Assembly: GCA_022478985.1 (NCBI GenBank)
Contig: JAKSZP010010598.1
Span: forward strand, 148,400-212,399
DNA from: Massospora cicadina
Taxonomy: Eukaryota; Entomophthoromycota; Entomophthoromycetes; Entomophthorales; Entomophthoraceae
Direction: 5' to 3'
DNA length: 64,000 nt
The first letter of the stretch is position 1. Each line of letters opens with the position of its first letter. A program made the translations under genes and the position numbers. The notes under the pieces were generated by a model. That model had not been told where the DNA came from and made no database searches. It was given only the letters and a program-made list of their open reading frames with translations. Positions 11,727-23,591 of this stretch are shown one piece after another.

Positions 11727-13254
11727 CTTATAAATAAATTCATTATAAATCATGTTTATTTTAACACCTACTCCTAATTTACCAATCTCAGATAAACTTG
11801 ACACAGATATTCTATGAAATATATATAAAATTATTCAGTTGACTTAATTAGTCTAACATTTCAGGTATAAGGTTAGCAGTTTTTACTTAAATTTTTTACT
11901 ATCTTGTTGATTTTATTAGTCAATTATATGGTAAACTATCAGATATTTATCTATATTAGCTCATTTTATTTACTTGGTTGATTTAATTGGCCAATCTATA
12001 ATAAAATTACTGATTGCCATCTACAATAATTCATTTTAAATTATTAAATCTAGTCAATTTTATTGGTCAACCTATGCAAAAACAATCCACACCCATAATC
12101 ATTTAAGCTCATCAAGTATGATCTCATACTTTGAACTTACCCCCCCCCAGCCATAGGACATATATCATGTCAAAAGAATCAATTAGGATCATCTGGTAAC
12201 CTTTAAACCCACAAACAAATCTTTGTTAAAACAGGTATCAACAAGAATTAGCCTAACCTTTTCTTTACAAAACTATTAATCTGGTTTTTATTTATATTGG
12301 ATGCATTATCTCATGAGCAAATAACCAAAATCACCAAACTTGGCACAAGTATTCTATAAAGTTTGGGAACAGAATGCTAATATGTAATTTATTAATATAA
12401 TCATATAAATTTTAATATCAGTTCCATATAAGATTAAAAACATATATTTTTAATATTTTTCTATAGAAATTCGGCTGGGTATTTTTATATTCATTTAATT
12501 TGATTTTTTCATAGGTTTTGATAAGTGGTTGGTAGATTTTGGTTGTTTTGTAGTTCAATAATTGGTTCTTACTGAGTGGTAATTTATTTTTTGGTTGATT
12601 CGATGAGCCCAATAGTTTCAGGTAAGTGATTGATGGTTTAGTTAATTTGGCAGGCTTAATTAATTTAGGCTAAGTGGTTGGAGAATGGAATATTCAATAG
12701 GTTCAATAGTTTCTGAACTTATTGATAGCTATCTACCAATATAAAAACAAAAATAATTTAGAATCATCTGGTAATTTATAATCACCGTAATGAAGCACAG
12801 GTATTCCACTAGTATTTTAATAAAAGGCAGAACACTCCCTAGTAATATTACAGTTTAAAGTCACTCTTGTATGCCAACCTAGGCAGGTCTCAGTATAACT
12901 TTGACACCATAAATATTTCAGTTGTGATAAACTAAGCCTAGTGCAACTGATATCACCAGGATTTTCTATCCTCTTGAGCACCATTATAAGCAATGAGAAT
13001 CCTAAGGTATGGTTAGTGAATACCAATAATATGAAGTTTGCCTTGGAGGAAGACAAGCATGAAGATTTATCTTTACCAGCATAAATAGATGAAAATCTCT
13101 ATTGTATACATAGATAATAATATCTCTTCCTTTGCTTCTACTAAAATAGTTAAAGATTTTCCTAAAAACTATGACAGTACTCAAGTTTGTTGGTAGAAAA
13201 TAGATATGTCTAATACTAGTGGGTCCAGCCCAAGTGAAAGCGTATCCCATACTA
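11727..13254. other. AT-rich intergenic DNA with old repeats
   Basis: No coding signal. Phrases like cttggcacaagtattctataaa recur in diverged form near 11790, 12340 and 12795, which suggests several worn copies of one repeat. A second block of the TTGGTTGAT-rich repeat occupies 12490-12780. A run of nine C lies at 12139-12147. Confidence 0.45.
12490..12780. repeat. Degenerate TTGGTTGAT-rich repeat, copy 2
   Basis: It contains gtggttggtagattttgg, ggttgattcgatgagccc and related phrases and ends with tagctatctaccaatataaaa, like copy 1 at 10740-11160. Confidence 0.55.
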
Positions 13255-13260
13255 TAAAAA
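13255..13260 (-). terminator. RNA polymerase III terminator of tRNA-Met
   Basis: A run of six T on the minus strand starts one base after the discriminator base of the tRNA gene (plus strand aaaaaa followed by the tRNA 3' end). A T run is the normal polymerase III stop signal. Confidence 0.8.
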
Positions 13261-13261
13261 A

Positions 13262-13334
13262 TGCTTTCTGCCAGGTTCGAACTGGCGACCTTCAGATTAT
13301 GAGACTGACGCGCTGCCAACTGCGCCAAGAAAGC
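13262..13334 (-). tRNA. tRNA-Met (CAT anticodon), elongator type
   Basis: The minus strand folds as a full cloverleaf: acceptor stem GCTTTCT paired with AGAAAGC and a D arm GCGC...GCGC. The anticodon loop is CTCATAA, the T arm is GCCAG/CTGGC around TTCGAAC, and the discriminator base is A. The stretch GCGCGTCAGTCTCATAATCT is typical of eukaryotic elongator tRNA-Met and not the initiator. There is no intron. A T run follows at once. All stems are intact, so the gene looks functional, in contrast to its decayed surroundings. Confidence 0.95.
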
Positions 13335-13397
13335 TTAAAAGCCAAACCTCATAAATAATTAGTCCACCTTTTTTCGTGTACCTTCATGCAATATTAA

Positions 13398-13675
13398 CCC
13401 TTTCACTGATTTTTTAAAAATCATCCGTTTTTTTGGCCTTAAATTTGGCACGAATTTCTTAGCCAATGTTCACTCTTTTTAAGCTCATTTTGGTTTATGT
13501 CGTAACACAAATATTCGATAAATTTTGAAATAAATATATTTAAATCTCATTTTTTGGATGCATATATGCGTTTTTAGATTTACATAACCCTTGGTTTTTG
13601 AACGCATATATGCATTTTTAGATCTATATCACCCCCATTTTTTGGATGCATATATGTGTCAAATTATTGAAAGGG
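13398..13675. mobile_element. Possible piggyBac-type MITE
   Basis: The 278-bp stretch starts TTAA|CCCTTTCA (TTAA at 13394-13397) and ends TGAAAGGG|TAAG. The inverted ends and TTAA target match the habit of piggyBac transposons, although the right-hand target copy is imperfect (taag). There is no transposase inside. It contains repeated GCATATATGC palindromes. Confidence 0.5.
13550..13657. repeat. Tandem repeat with GCATATATGC palindromes
   Basis: Three units of roughly 52 bp start tttttggatgcatatatgcg, tttttgaacgcatatatgca and tttttggatgcatatatgtg. Each carries a self-complementary GCATATATGC core. The repeat lies inside the putative MITE. Confidence 0.75.
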
Positions 13676-13706
13676 TAAGAAATATGCTACACAAGAGTGA
13701 AAGTAA

Positions 13707-13726
13707 TATATATATATATATATATG
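13707..13726. repeat. Short (AT)n microsatellite
   Basis: About ten TA dinucleotides in a row follow the MITE. No other function is visible. Confidence 0.85.
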
Positions 13727-14622
13727 ATATCAAAATTTTCATAAAATAAGTAAAAATTAATAGTCATGACTATTGTTTTTAAGAGCTAGTGCTGAAAGGA
13801 CATAATGAGCTTATCAAATTAGGAAAAGAAAGAAGTAGTCCTTAATGTAAAGGTGCAAAATATATAAGCATTACCTTATTCTTGATTGTAGTTTATTTCA
13901 GGTTACTTCTTACCCTATATAACTTTCCTTATGAGACAAAAGTTGCTAAGAATCTCAAAATTACTATGCATATAATCTTTACCTTATGTGGTATAATTCT
14001 ATTCAAGTAACTGTAACCTCAATCTGGAAAAGACCAAGTTATTTAGATATTTCAGGATTGAAAGTAAGAAAAAGTAAGCAATATAAGGGAGGATTTTTTA
14101 CCTTTATTTCCATCAAGCAATCTGAAATCTTAAGTTCTTTTAAGGCATCTAGTACAAACACCATAATATTTGTAAAGGTATATTTACCTTTTTAGCTACA
14201 AGGTATTGTCAGCACAGGAAGCCTTTTATCATATGATGCTTTCTCTTCTTTCATTTGATTCCATTAATGGAATTTATTATAATTTTAGCTCTATCAGTAG
14301 ATGCACCTTGTACTTTTATTTTCCATTTTAAAGTTTTTGTCAGCTGTGATATGAGGATGAGTCATATGGATGTATGTAGGAATAGTATAAACTAAGGATA
14401 CATGACCCTCAATATGAGTTATTTTAAATTTAGAATATAGTTAGCAATTCACATTATTTAATTTATATGAAAGTGATGTTGAGTTTTATATTATATAGTA
14501 TAGATTAGATCTATTTTTGAGTAAGTAAGGGAGACATGATAATGAATCACCAAAATCTATATATCATAATATCTGTAATGCAAATTCAGCAGGAGTTATA
14601 CATTGTCTATCTAAATGCCCAT
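13727..14622. other. AT-rich intergenic DNA
   Basis: I see no gene or named repeat. The frame at 13986-14195 (69 codons) has no recognisable motif and is probably chance. Confidence 0.45.
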
Positions 14623-14637
14623 AAAGATCTTCTTATA

Positions 14638-16467
14638 TTTTATTTAACTGAGGCAAGCCAACCAGGGGACAGATGATACCAAGCTTCTAGGAGCAAAATT
14701 ATACTACTCTAGAATTTAAACAAACAGAAAGAGATGAGCATATTACTTAAACCAAATCGAAAAAATTAAAATAAAAACTAAAATTAACCAACTGGGTCAG
14801 ATGCGGTAAACTGCTATGCATTCATAGTGGGGGTAAGTCAAGATTGGGAAGCTCATCATCCTCCTCAGTGTTGGACAGTGTACATCAGAGCGCTGAGAGC
14901 ATGGTCATGGTGCATTCTCAAAATGGGATCAAGGTAGCAAAGTGGCTTGGGAAGATCAAATTTAACTATGAGGAGGGTTGTGATATATTTGGAAAGGGCT
15001 TTTTCAGCCTTGAGGCAAACTTTGGGTAGCATGGTAAAGGTGGCGATGTTGTTGCTGGTAATGTGGGTTTTAAGGCCAAATTTTGTAACCACCACTATTT
15101 TTGTACTGCCTTGTGAGCAACTTGTTGGAATAGGAGGAATTCTTTTTTATGAATTTGTTGCATGGGGGAAGGACAGGGGTGGGTACACCCTTGACCAAGA
15201 CTGCAACTGATTTCACTATGTCCTTTTGAAGGGAGCAACAATTGGGGGAGGCAACAGCCTCTTTGGTAAGTTGGTGGTCACTTTGGAATTCATCATCATC
15301 TGAGTGTAGAGCATAGTGGTGAGTTGGGAATTGAGCTGCATATTCTGCGTTTAGGTACATTTTGAGGCCTGGGGCCTCAACTGAGTCAGGGATGGGATTT
15401 TACAAATTATCAACTTCCTCCAAAGAATCCCAGGGATTTTGATTGAAGATGATAGGTTGATCAGCATATGGGTGGGCTGGATTGGGTGGCTGGGTGGGTT
15501 TTTTTAATTTACTGGGGTCCAGCTGGCTCCTGATTAGATGAAGTGGGAGTGGTGGTTTGGCATGTTGGTTCCTTATTGGTTGAATCCATGGCAGTTGCAT
15601 CTATCATTTTGGGTGGAGGGGAGGGAGGATTGTACCCCATTCAAAAAAAGTTTTTATGTCAGCTATGGGAGCATCATGGGGGAGTCAAGCATGTAGGCTC
15701 TATCTCAAGCTATGGTGGGGCAGCGCCACTTTGAATGGTCCAGGTCAAAACAAATGGGGCAGATCGTGCGCCCCTTATCTACTCTGGCCCAGAAAGGGTG
15801 GTTGGGGGCAGAGGGGACACTGATGTGAGGGGGAATCAAAATGGCAATTTCATTTGATATTGAGCATATGGATGCAAAGACATGAGGTCCCACTAGTCAG
15901 TTGGCTCCGTTGGGAACCACAAATTGTAAAATGGGGTCAGCACTATATACTGACAACCCAGCTATTATTTCATTGTATAAAGTTTTTATGGGGGAGGGGG
16001 TGGGGATTCCTGCAAATTAAACCACAAGCATGGTGTCATCAGGCAGCTGGGTGCAAGTGGTTGGGATGGGGGGTTTCTAAAATACCAGGGGAATATTGGC
16101 TGTGATTGCAGCATCAGCTTAGCAAGTGAAGCTGAGGTCAAAGTACCCCTTGTAGGGGTGGAAGTTGATAAAGCCTGCAGGCTGCATAAGCGCCCAGGCT
16201 AATTTTATTATTTGTTTGTCATTGTAGGGGAACAAGTTGCTATTTGACCCAGAGGCCAAATCACATCTTGCTTTGGGGAGCATAATGGGCTATGAGGCAC
16301 CATTTGAGAATGTGTGAGGTGGAGGGCGAGATCCTTGGGGGGAATGTATCAACCTGAGGAATTGGGGGCTGGTTGATATAGTTCAAAAGTGTTTCCCCAC
16401 TAGGCGGAAGATGCTAGGAGGGTTTTGCCGCTGCCCCATTTTGGAGCAGTGGGCGGTCAGGCTGAGG
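14638..16467 (-). mobile_element. ORF1-only retroelement, copy A
   Basis: The element is flanked by a perfect 15-bp duplication aaagatcttcttata (14623-14637 and 16468-16482), so both ends are known and it is complete at 1830 bp. On the minus strand it starts with the family 5' end, carries one gag-like coding region, and ends in the shared tail (cccctggttggcttgcctca). No endonuclease or RT is present. It needs enzymes from another element, as HAL1 does with L1. Confidence 0.88.
14865..16440 (-). pseudogene. ORF1-like (gag-like) pseudogene, copy A
   Basis: From the N-terminus the minus strand shows PSIFRLVGK and LFPYNDKQIIKLAWAL (near 16220), then FHPYKGYFDLSF (about 16140-16160). An RRM-like part follows. 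Next is a well-preserved CCHC knuckle CPICFDLDHSKWRC (frame 15705-15893) after a WARVDKGRT lead. Then come NPWDSLEEVD (frame 15400-15600) and a C-terminal part (14865-15360). The knuckle has the spacing C-x2-C-x4-H-x4-C of nucleic-acid-binding Gag and ORF1 proteins. Frameshifts separate the blocks. Confidence 0.75.
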
Positions 16468-16482
16468 AAAGATCTTCTTATA

Positions 16483-19400
16483 ATTTTATAAGATATACTC
16501 CCCTTTATATTTATTAATCAAGGCATCCCAGACCTTTTAACAATTAGAGGTGGCCATCATATGAGGCGCTTTAATATCCTGGACAATATGTATGAGGCAC
16601 AATGACAGATGTCTACCTTCTGACAAATACTAGCATCTTACATAACACTCTCAAAAATATAAAAGAAGGAATTTTCAATGCACTCACCAGGGTATCATTC
16701 ATCTTATATGAAGGGTTAAAAGGGGTCACGCAGTAGGTGAAATGTTATTTATTGAAACTACTAAGAAGTTTCCTCACCCCAGACACTCCACATTTAGAGT
16801 GTATATTAGGAGTACAATCAATTACACTATCTTTATATGGCCTCAATGCCATTCATAAGAAAAATTTTGTCCTGCCATCACCTCAGTAGTTGTTTTATTA
16901 CATATCTTAATGATATTATTCCTAAACATTGTATACTGAGAATATTATCTAGTTATGACTGATGCAATGCTAGAACAGTCACATGTGATGTGTATTTTTA
17001 GTAAATCAAATCCAAATGTTCTTTATGTTTGCTTAAGTAATACATCACCAAGTCAATAATTTTCTCATATCATTCATCCCTTTTTAAAAGCATTATAATT
17101 CCAGTCAGGGTCAAGTGAGGCTTCTTAAGCAGCAATAAACCCCTCTTTTACACTAATTTTGAAATATAAAAAATAATAAGTTAGAATTGGATGACAATCA
17201 CAAGGTGATGAAACATGTATATATGACATAATGTCTAGGGGGACTGGTAGAATTACAGGCCTTGATGACCCTCTTGGCTAAGTAGGTCTTATAAAGCTGG
17301 AGAGAGTATCAGGTCTTTCTGTTCCAGTGATATTATCACTCTCATTTAAGAAAATCCCCAATAGTAACTTAATTTGTCAAATATTATGTTCCATACCTCA
17401 GTAAATTAAGTCAGGAGTTGTATAGGGAGTTATAGAAGTGATTTTAGCATGGGAAGTGAATTTGATAATTAATGTTGCAGATTTTTTATGAAAAGAAGAA
17501 GACTATCACAACATTGATCCAAACCAACTTTTGTATCTCAGCAGATTGCCATCAGTTATCAATCATGAAATCTTTGCTGTCCCATATGTAGATGATACAG
17601 AATAATATAAATCATTTAAATGAGATTATAGATTTTTGGAAATAGAATTTTTTCATGACTTTTTCAGAAAGAACTCATAATATTTTATATTGTGATAGAT
17701 TGCCAGATGCACAAAGTTATGTAATATATGTTCAGATAGGCCACTGGCACCTTTTATTTGGTATATCAGGAAAAAGTAGTGACTTTACATCTTATAGAGC
17801 TTTCAAATCTCTTCTTAGTGGTTACAGTCCCCAGAAAATAAGAAATCAAGAGAAAATAGACTAGTAAAACAGTTACATTAGTGGGCTATATTGATAAGAG
17901 AAAGATTTTGTTGAGATAATGATTAACTATAGCAGCAAAGTATTAATTACTAATTTATAATAAGAATATGGTTCCTAGCTGTCAATCATGTTAATCCATT
18001 TAGTTAACTTAGTTATCCCCATAAATGGTAAATTTAAGTCACTTGGTTTACTTTTCATCATGAACTTTTTGTTTACCAAGTAGCTCAGAAGTAACAAGAT
18101 GATAGCGCCACTTCTCCTTGATAATAGAGGTAGAATGCTAACAGCTTACTTTAAGCTTGAATTAAAGAACTTTAAATCTTGTAGCAATTAATGATCCCAA
18201 TATCATATAAGATTGGGGAGAGATAAGACAAATTATGCATCTTCATATTGATTAAAGGACATGATAGTTTCTTTGAGGATAATAACTTAAAGTTTAATAG
18301 AAGTGTGATATAAAAGATGATCAAGTGACCATGATAATTTTAGCAAAAAATTATGATAGGAGAAATTAGAATTACATAGCCTTATTTATTTATTTATTTA
18401 TTATGGGAGATATTTATAGGGTCTCACTAATATTAGCATTGTCCTTGTACCTTGTTCCACTTATGTAAAGATCTTTTATGTTTTTGGTGGCAAATTACTT
18501 TATCAAATTGTATTCCAAGGTTCCTTTGTCTTAATATAATATGGGACCCTTGTCTATTACTTACCAAACTTTGATTCCTCATGACCTTTTATTCCAAATA
18601 ATTATCTATTATTGATGATTCAGTAGAGATAATACAATCAAACTTTGATTGTGATTAAGATAATATTAAAACAAAAAAATAAATGAAACTAAGTCCCATT
18701 GCAATTAATTTTGTCTAACCAAATATCTGAATAACACCAGAATTTTTAAAGAGTCATAAAGGCATTGTATTCAGTTTTAGACAGGAACAAATACAAAAAA
18801 TAGTATAAATAAGAGCTTTTCAATACTAATAATAAGGGTCAGATTAGTTGCTTATGAGATTCATTGCATGACAAATTTCCAGCAGTATGACGTAAGAAAC
18901 AAAGAAATTTGTCAACATGAATCTTATATTATTAGAGGCTGATATTGAGGCGTGTGTTACTGCTTTCTTGAGGATATCATGGACTAATATATCTACAAAT
19001 TGGGGATTAATCTTGCACAGTTTTTCAAAAAGTTCTAACACATGAGATTACACAAGTGTAAGGGATGGTAGAGCTTGAGAATTTCAGATAGCCTGAACTT
19101 TATAAAAATAGAGGAATATAATTCATTATAAAGTAAAAAAGACATTAACTGAGGAGTGGAGATGTTAGATGTTAGTATTAACGTTTTTGGATCATTGTGC
19201 AAGAGTTATCAACACTAGAAAAGGACTTTACTCTTGTTCCTTAGGATTTATATATCCAAGTATTTTTCAACAGTTTATAGTTATGCTTAAGTCTTATATC
19301 TTTATTAGGCTTGTGTAAACCAGTTGAGAGCATTATCAGTAAGCAATGACCCAACTAATAGCACTACAGTTATCTTTCACATTTGGGTAGAGTAGTCTTT

Positions 19401-19876
19401 TAACTGTGATCTCAGGACTAAATACTTTACTATGATTGTTAATGTCATATTGTTCATAGGGAAAAGGTATATTTTCTGTCTATGGTAAGTCTAAATTTAA
19501 TACTGAGCCATTTTTTATGCATTTTGGAGTTACTTCAAGAAACTGTGACTATAGTAAAGGCAGGCCTTTGATGATATAAACTGAGGTTATTAATAATATA
19601 AAAATGTCCCATTTGATGTGATGAAGGTCTCAGGTCAATAAGCTCTGGTATAAATGTCAAATTTTCTTGGACAGAATGGGTTAAGCATGCTCTACCTCAT
19701 GAAGGACGTTAGACCATGACACTTGTTAATGATGGTGTGTAAAAATTTGCCAAGGCTGTCCTTAAGAGCACACAGTGGTAGGATGATTAGGGTAAGGCGT
19801 TTCTCTTGCTTATTAAAGGTCAGAGGATGCCAAGATTCTTTATACACTTAGTAATTCCTTGACCAATAGAGAAGAC
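16483..19876. other. AT-rich DNA without recognisable features
   Basis: About 3.4 kb with only short chance open frames. A (TTTA)n run lies near 18386-18404. I cannot assign any repeat family; very old elements may be hidden here. Confidence 0.5.
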
Positions 19877-20562
19877 TGTAACGTCCCAAGAGGTCTAAGA
19901 ACATTGATAGATTGTAGCAGATTTTTCAGCTTTGGACAAAATATTGACATTGATTTAATAATTGATATTTATTTAATAGTTGCAATCCAAATAGTAGTAC
20001 AGACTAAGATCAAAAGCACATTTGCAAAGTCAGAGCTGTCTTACTAAAATATTATAAACCATCTTAAATATGCAAAAAGCTGCTTAGACTATGATACAAT
20101 TCCATTAGAGGTTTATTTAATTATAAGAAAAGAATAAGCGGAATAATTAATCAAAATGTTTCAGATACATGAGCTATTTATTTGGAATAACGCACCACTT
20201 TTGAAAACCACCAACTAATTGGTGAAAGCGCAAAATTTTAAACTTCAACAAAGCAACTATATGGATCAGTGAGACTTTAAACAATAATCACCATGTCAGA
20301 TCACCAATGATAAACCATCCATTGGGAAACAGTATGCAGTAGCTTTGCACTATAAAAGTCTGGCTACAATAAGCTCCTTTCATGGAAATAAAAACATTTC
20401 TCAATATGGAATAGTACTATTACAATTAATTTTAACCAAACACAAATTATAATAATCCACATTCCAAAACCAACTCTAGTATGGAATTCACAATATCATT
20501 TATGATTATTATTTAGTATTATAACGTGTATCAGCATTTTAGTGAGTAATTAACTTTTAAAA
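19877..20562 (+). repeat. R1 repeat (LTR-like), copy 1, left part
   Basis: It starts TGTAACGTCCC, a common LTR start, and is collinear with 35949-36600. Shared phrases include agagctgtctta, ccaactRattggtg, tccattgggaa and ttaaccaaacacaaa. The copy is interrupted at 20562 by a SINE and an ORF1-only element and resumes at 22790. Confidence 0.65.
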
Positions 20563-20862
20563 ACTTAAAATTTTTAAAAATTTTGTTTGAGGTGGGCCAA
20601 CCTGGGGACAATACTGCATCAGTTAAAAGAAATTAAATGAATGGGAAAGAATGACAAAACCCACAAAACCTCCATGCATGGCATATAATAGGCTAAAAAC
20701 TCCATGGACCACCTTTGCTTTTTGCTTTTGTTTGGTTCAGGCATTGGTGCACAACGTCAACACAGTCATAGTTGTCCCCTACCCAAAGTTCATCAACTGG
20801 GATCAAACTTGGTAAGGCAGTGGTAGAGGGTCCATATTCTACCACTGGGGTATCCTCCCCTA
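20563..20862 (-). mobile_element. tRNA-derived SINE, family S2 copy 1
   Basis: The duplication agtaattaMcttttaaaa lies at 20545-20562 and 20863-20880. The minus-strand head is tRNA-like: GGGAGGATACCCCAGTGGTA for the A-box side, then a B-box-like AAGTTTGATCCC. The body contains cacaacgtcaacacagtcat. The tail reads ccccaggttggcccacctca, a variant of the tail used by S1 and the ORF1-only elements. An ORF1-only element later inserted in the right-hand duplication. Confidence 0.85.
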
Positions 20863-20880
20863 AGTAATTACCTTTTAAAA

Positions 20881-22789
20881 TTTATTTGAGGTAAGCTGAC
20901 CAGGGGACAGACATTACCAATACAAAATTGACCAAAAAACACAAACCAAATGCCCTAAATGAGTGGCGGAACACCAAAACAAAAAGGAAAACCAAGCCAA
21001 CCAGGTGTAGCAGTTGTGGACCGCTTATCCCACCATGGCGGAGGGGGAGGGGGTTTCAGACAGCTTATCAATTTCTTCTTCATTAATGAAGAGATGGACT
21101 AAAGCGGAGAGCAAAGGGGTTGGGGCATCTGTAGGATGCAGGTTGAGGAAAAATGGAAAAGGGTTAAGGTCTTTGCTAACAAGCTAGGCCTGGAGCATAG
21201 CCTCTAGGAATTCAGCAACATGGTGTTCAGCTTGTATGCATGCATTGGGAAGCTGAGAAAATTAGGTTATATTGGCTCTGGTGATGCGCATGGTGGGGGA
21301 AAATTCTGCCAGCGCAACTACTTGCTTGAAAGCAGAGGTGGAAGTTTCCCTTAATCGTTCAATTTCCTCCTTTGCAACCTCAGGGAAATCAGCAGGGTAA
21401 CAGATTAAATGTAGTCCCTCATCAAATTGAGTGACATATTATGCCACAGCTTTGTGGAGATGATGGCTATCAGGAGAGGCCACAGTGGCTTTGGCAAGTT
21501 GATGATCACTCAAAAATGGGGTAGCAGTGGTTTTGGGGATAAATTTCTTAGGTGGGAATGGGGCATCAAAATCTGAAGGTAGATATGGTTCCAAATTAAT
21601 TGGAAAGTTGGGAGGAGGTACAATTTCCCCAGATGCAGTAATTTCATCCAATAGGTCCCAGGAATTTGATTGAGCGTGATTGACTCATATAGATGAGGTT
21701 TTGGTGGGGTAATTTTTTGGGGCATTAAATCGGTTGGACTGAAGATGGGTCCAAACCTGCTCCTGATTGGGTAAAATTGTTCAAAATTAAGCCAGCTTGG
21801 GCTGTGGTTGCAAAGGTTTTGTTGATTTTTGAGCGTTCAGCTGGAGGGGGTGGGGGCAGCCAAAATCCCCACTCAAACGCTGATTGTGCAGCCCCATGTG
21901 TGGGCTTGGCGGAATCTGCTAGTTTTAAGTTGAAACTGCAGGGTTTTTTGGAATGATCCAACTCATGGCATAGAGGAAAAATGGTGCGGCCATTGTCAAC
22001 ATGAGCCCAAAAAAGTGATCTGGTGCAGATGGGATTTGGGCATGTGGAGGGATGTGCTAGGCTACAGTTGGTTGGTGGGGGTGATGGTGGCCATTACCCA
22101 TGATGCTGCTAACCGCTCAGCTCCGCTTGGGACCAGGAAGTGGAGGATGGGGTTTGTACCATATTTGGATAGCCCTATCATCAGTTCTTCATATAGTGTT
22201 TGAGGCAGAAGGTGCAAAAGAAGGTTTGAAAAGGTTACCACCATTGTGGTGTCACTGGGGAGGCGTGTACGGGTTGTAGAAATAGGAGTGTTTTTATATA
22301 TTAAGAGCGTAGATGCTGCTGCAGCTGCATCCTTTTCAGTGGGAAAGCTGATATTAAAATAGCCCTTATAATGGCAGAAGTCAATAAATCCCCCTGGTGA
22401 AAACGTGGATGTTGCCAGTTCAATTATAGCTTTGTCAGCATATGGGAAGAGACGCCCATAAGTGACTTGGAGGCAAAAGTGAATATTGGATTGGGGTAGG
22501 GCTAATGGGTGGGGGCGGGTTGGGTGTACTCATGCTAAGTGTAATGATAAGTCCCTAGGAGGGACAAATTGGCCTGATGCATTAGGCAGACTGGATGAGC
22601 CAGTTTGCACACGTTTGCCTGCAGGGCGGAAAACGCTAGCAGGTGGAGTGCTGCTGCCCCACGCTGGGGCAGCAGGTGGCAGATCCGCTGACATAAAATG
22701 GAAACTGATACAGTGGAGGTGGCGAAGGAAAATTAACAGATGCTTTTTGTAAATTCGCTCAAAAGTGATGTTGAGCGTAAGAAAGTTTA
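20881..22789 (-). mobile_element. ORF1-only retroelement, copy B
   Basis: About 1.9 kb lie between two copies of the target agtaattaMctttta (20863-20880 and 22790-22804). On the minus strand the order is 5' leader, gag-like frame starting MSADLPPAAPAWG (near 22700), RRM-like part, CCHC knuckle, C-terminal part, then the tail cccctggtcagcttacctca. It lacks endonuclease and RT. It inserted in one target duplication of the neighbouring S2 SINE. Confidence 0.85.
21120..22700 (-). pseudogene. ORF1-like (gag-like) pseudogene, copy B
   Basis: This is the best copy for the N-terminus: MSADLPPAAPAWG, FRPAGKRVQTG, FVPPRDLSL, then LFPYADKAIIELAT and HYKGYFNISFPTEKDAAAAA. The RRM-like part has RLPSDTTMVVTF, LPQTLYEEL and NPILHFLVPSGAERLAA (frame 22062-22244). 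The knuckle near 21930-22000 reads WAHVDNGRTIFPLCHELDHS, with Phe in place of the first Cys. The C-terminal frames are 21725-21961 and 21439-21651. Stops and shifts disable it. Confidence 0.75.
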
Positions 22790-23005
22790 AGTAATTAACT
22801 TTTACCAATCTATAATTTACTTTATAAAAAGTTCTCTTAAGACCTCTTAATCTTAGTAAAGTTTAAGTTCTATTATAATATCATCAGTCTTGGTGTGCAT
22901 TTCAAAAATTTTAGTGTGAAAATATAATCTTAATGACAAGTCATTCTGATAAGTGATACTTCTTAAGCTATAAGGACTGATAATCCTATAGCCTTTGAAG
23001 GATTA
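22790..23005 (+). repeat. R1 repeat, copy 1, middle part
   Basis: It continues R1 after the nested insertions. The sequence tttaccaatctataat corresponds to tttaccaatatataat at 36617, and ataatcctatagcctt corresponds to ataatcttatagcctt at 36880. It is interrupted at 23006 by the R3 LTR element. Confidence 0.65.
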
Positions 23006-23591
23006 TGTCATAGTCAGGAAAACCCCAGTTTTTGACCGCCATAAAATAAACAATTCTTTGGTGAACTGACAAGCAACCAAAGCGGCTCAACCAAATAGGA
23101 AGAGGTTTGGGGCTCCAACAGCATCAAACATTGCCTACTAATTGTTTATGTACATTCTTGGGGTTGGTCTGACCCAACCACATGGAAACTCCTAAAAACC
23201 GTATACCCAAAAAAACCAACAGGTAAGCAAGGTATGCTAACCCCAAAATAACCTTTATTTTTATTTAGGTGATAAAAATGGGTTCACCTAACAGAGCTTG
23301 TCTGGGGATCAACTGACAATGCTCACCAGAAGGAAAAGCTCAGGGAAAAAGACTTAGAATTCTGAAGTGAACTTCAGAATGGGCAGGCACGCCTTATAAA
23401 GGCTGCTCTTCAGGGGTCTCACCCAAGTCATTGATTAGGCTCACACAAGCCTAATCTACAACTTGGGTGATGCACAACCCAGCACCCAAAATGACCAAAC
23501 CAAAAGTAATTTTTTAAAACAAATCAGCTCAGATTCAGAAAATCTTAATCTGAGCTGATATGCAACAATTGATTCAAATTCAATCATTACA
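23006..23591 (-). repeat. R3 LTR, left
   Basis: It aligns end to end with 24322-24905. Shared blocks include ctgacaagcaaccaaag, ggttggtctgacccaacca, aacagagcttgtctgggga and caaaatgaccaaaccaaaag. Confidence 0.85.

Noticed and set aside
13002..13328. A 108-codon minus-strand frame starting MAQLAARQ
   Set aside because: Its start lies inside the tRNA-Met gene and the rest has no motif; it is a shadow.
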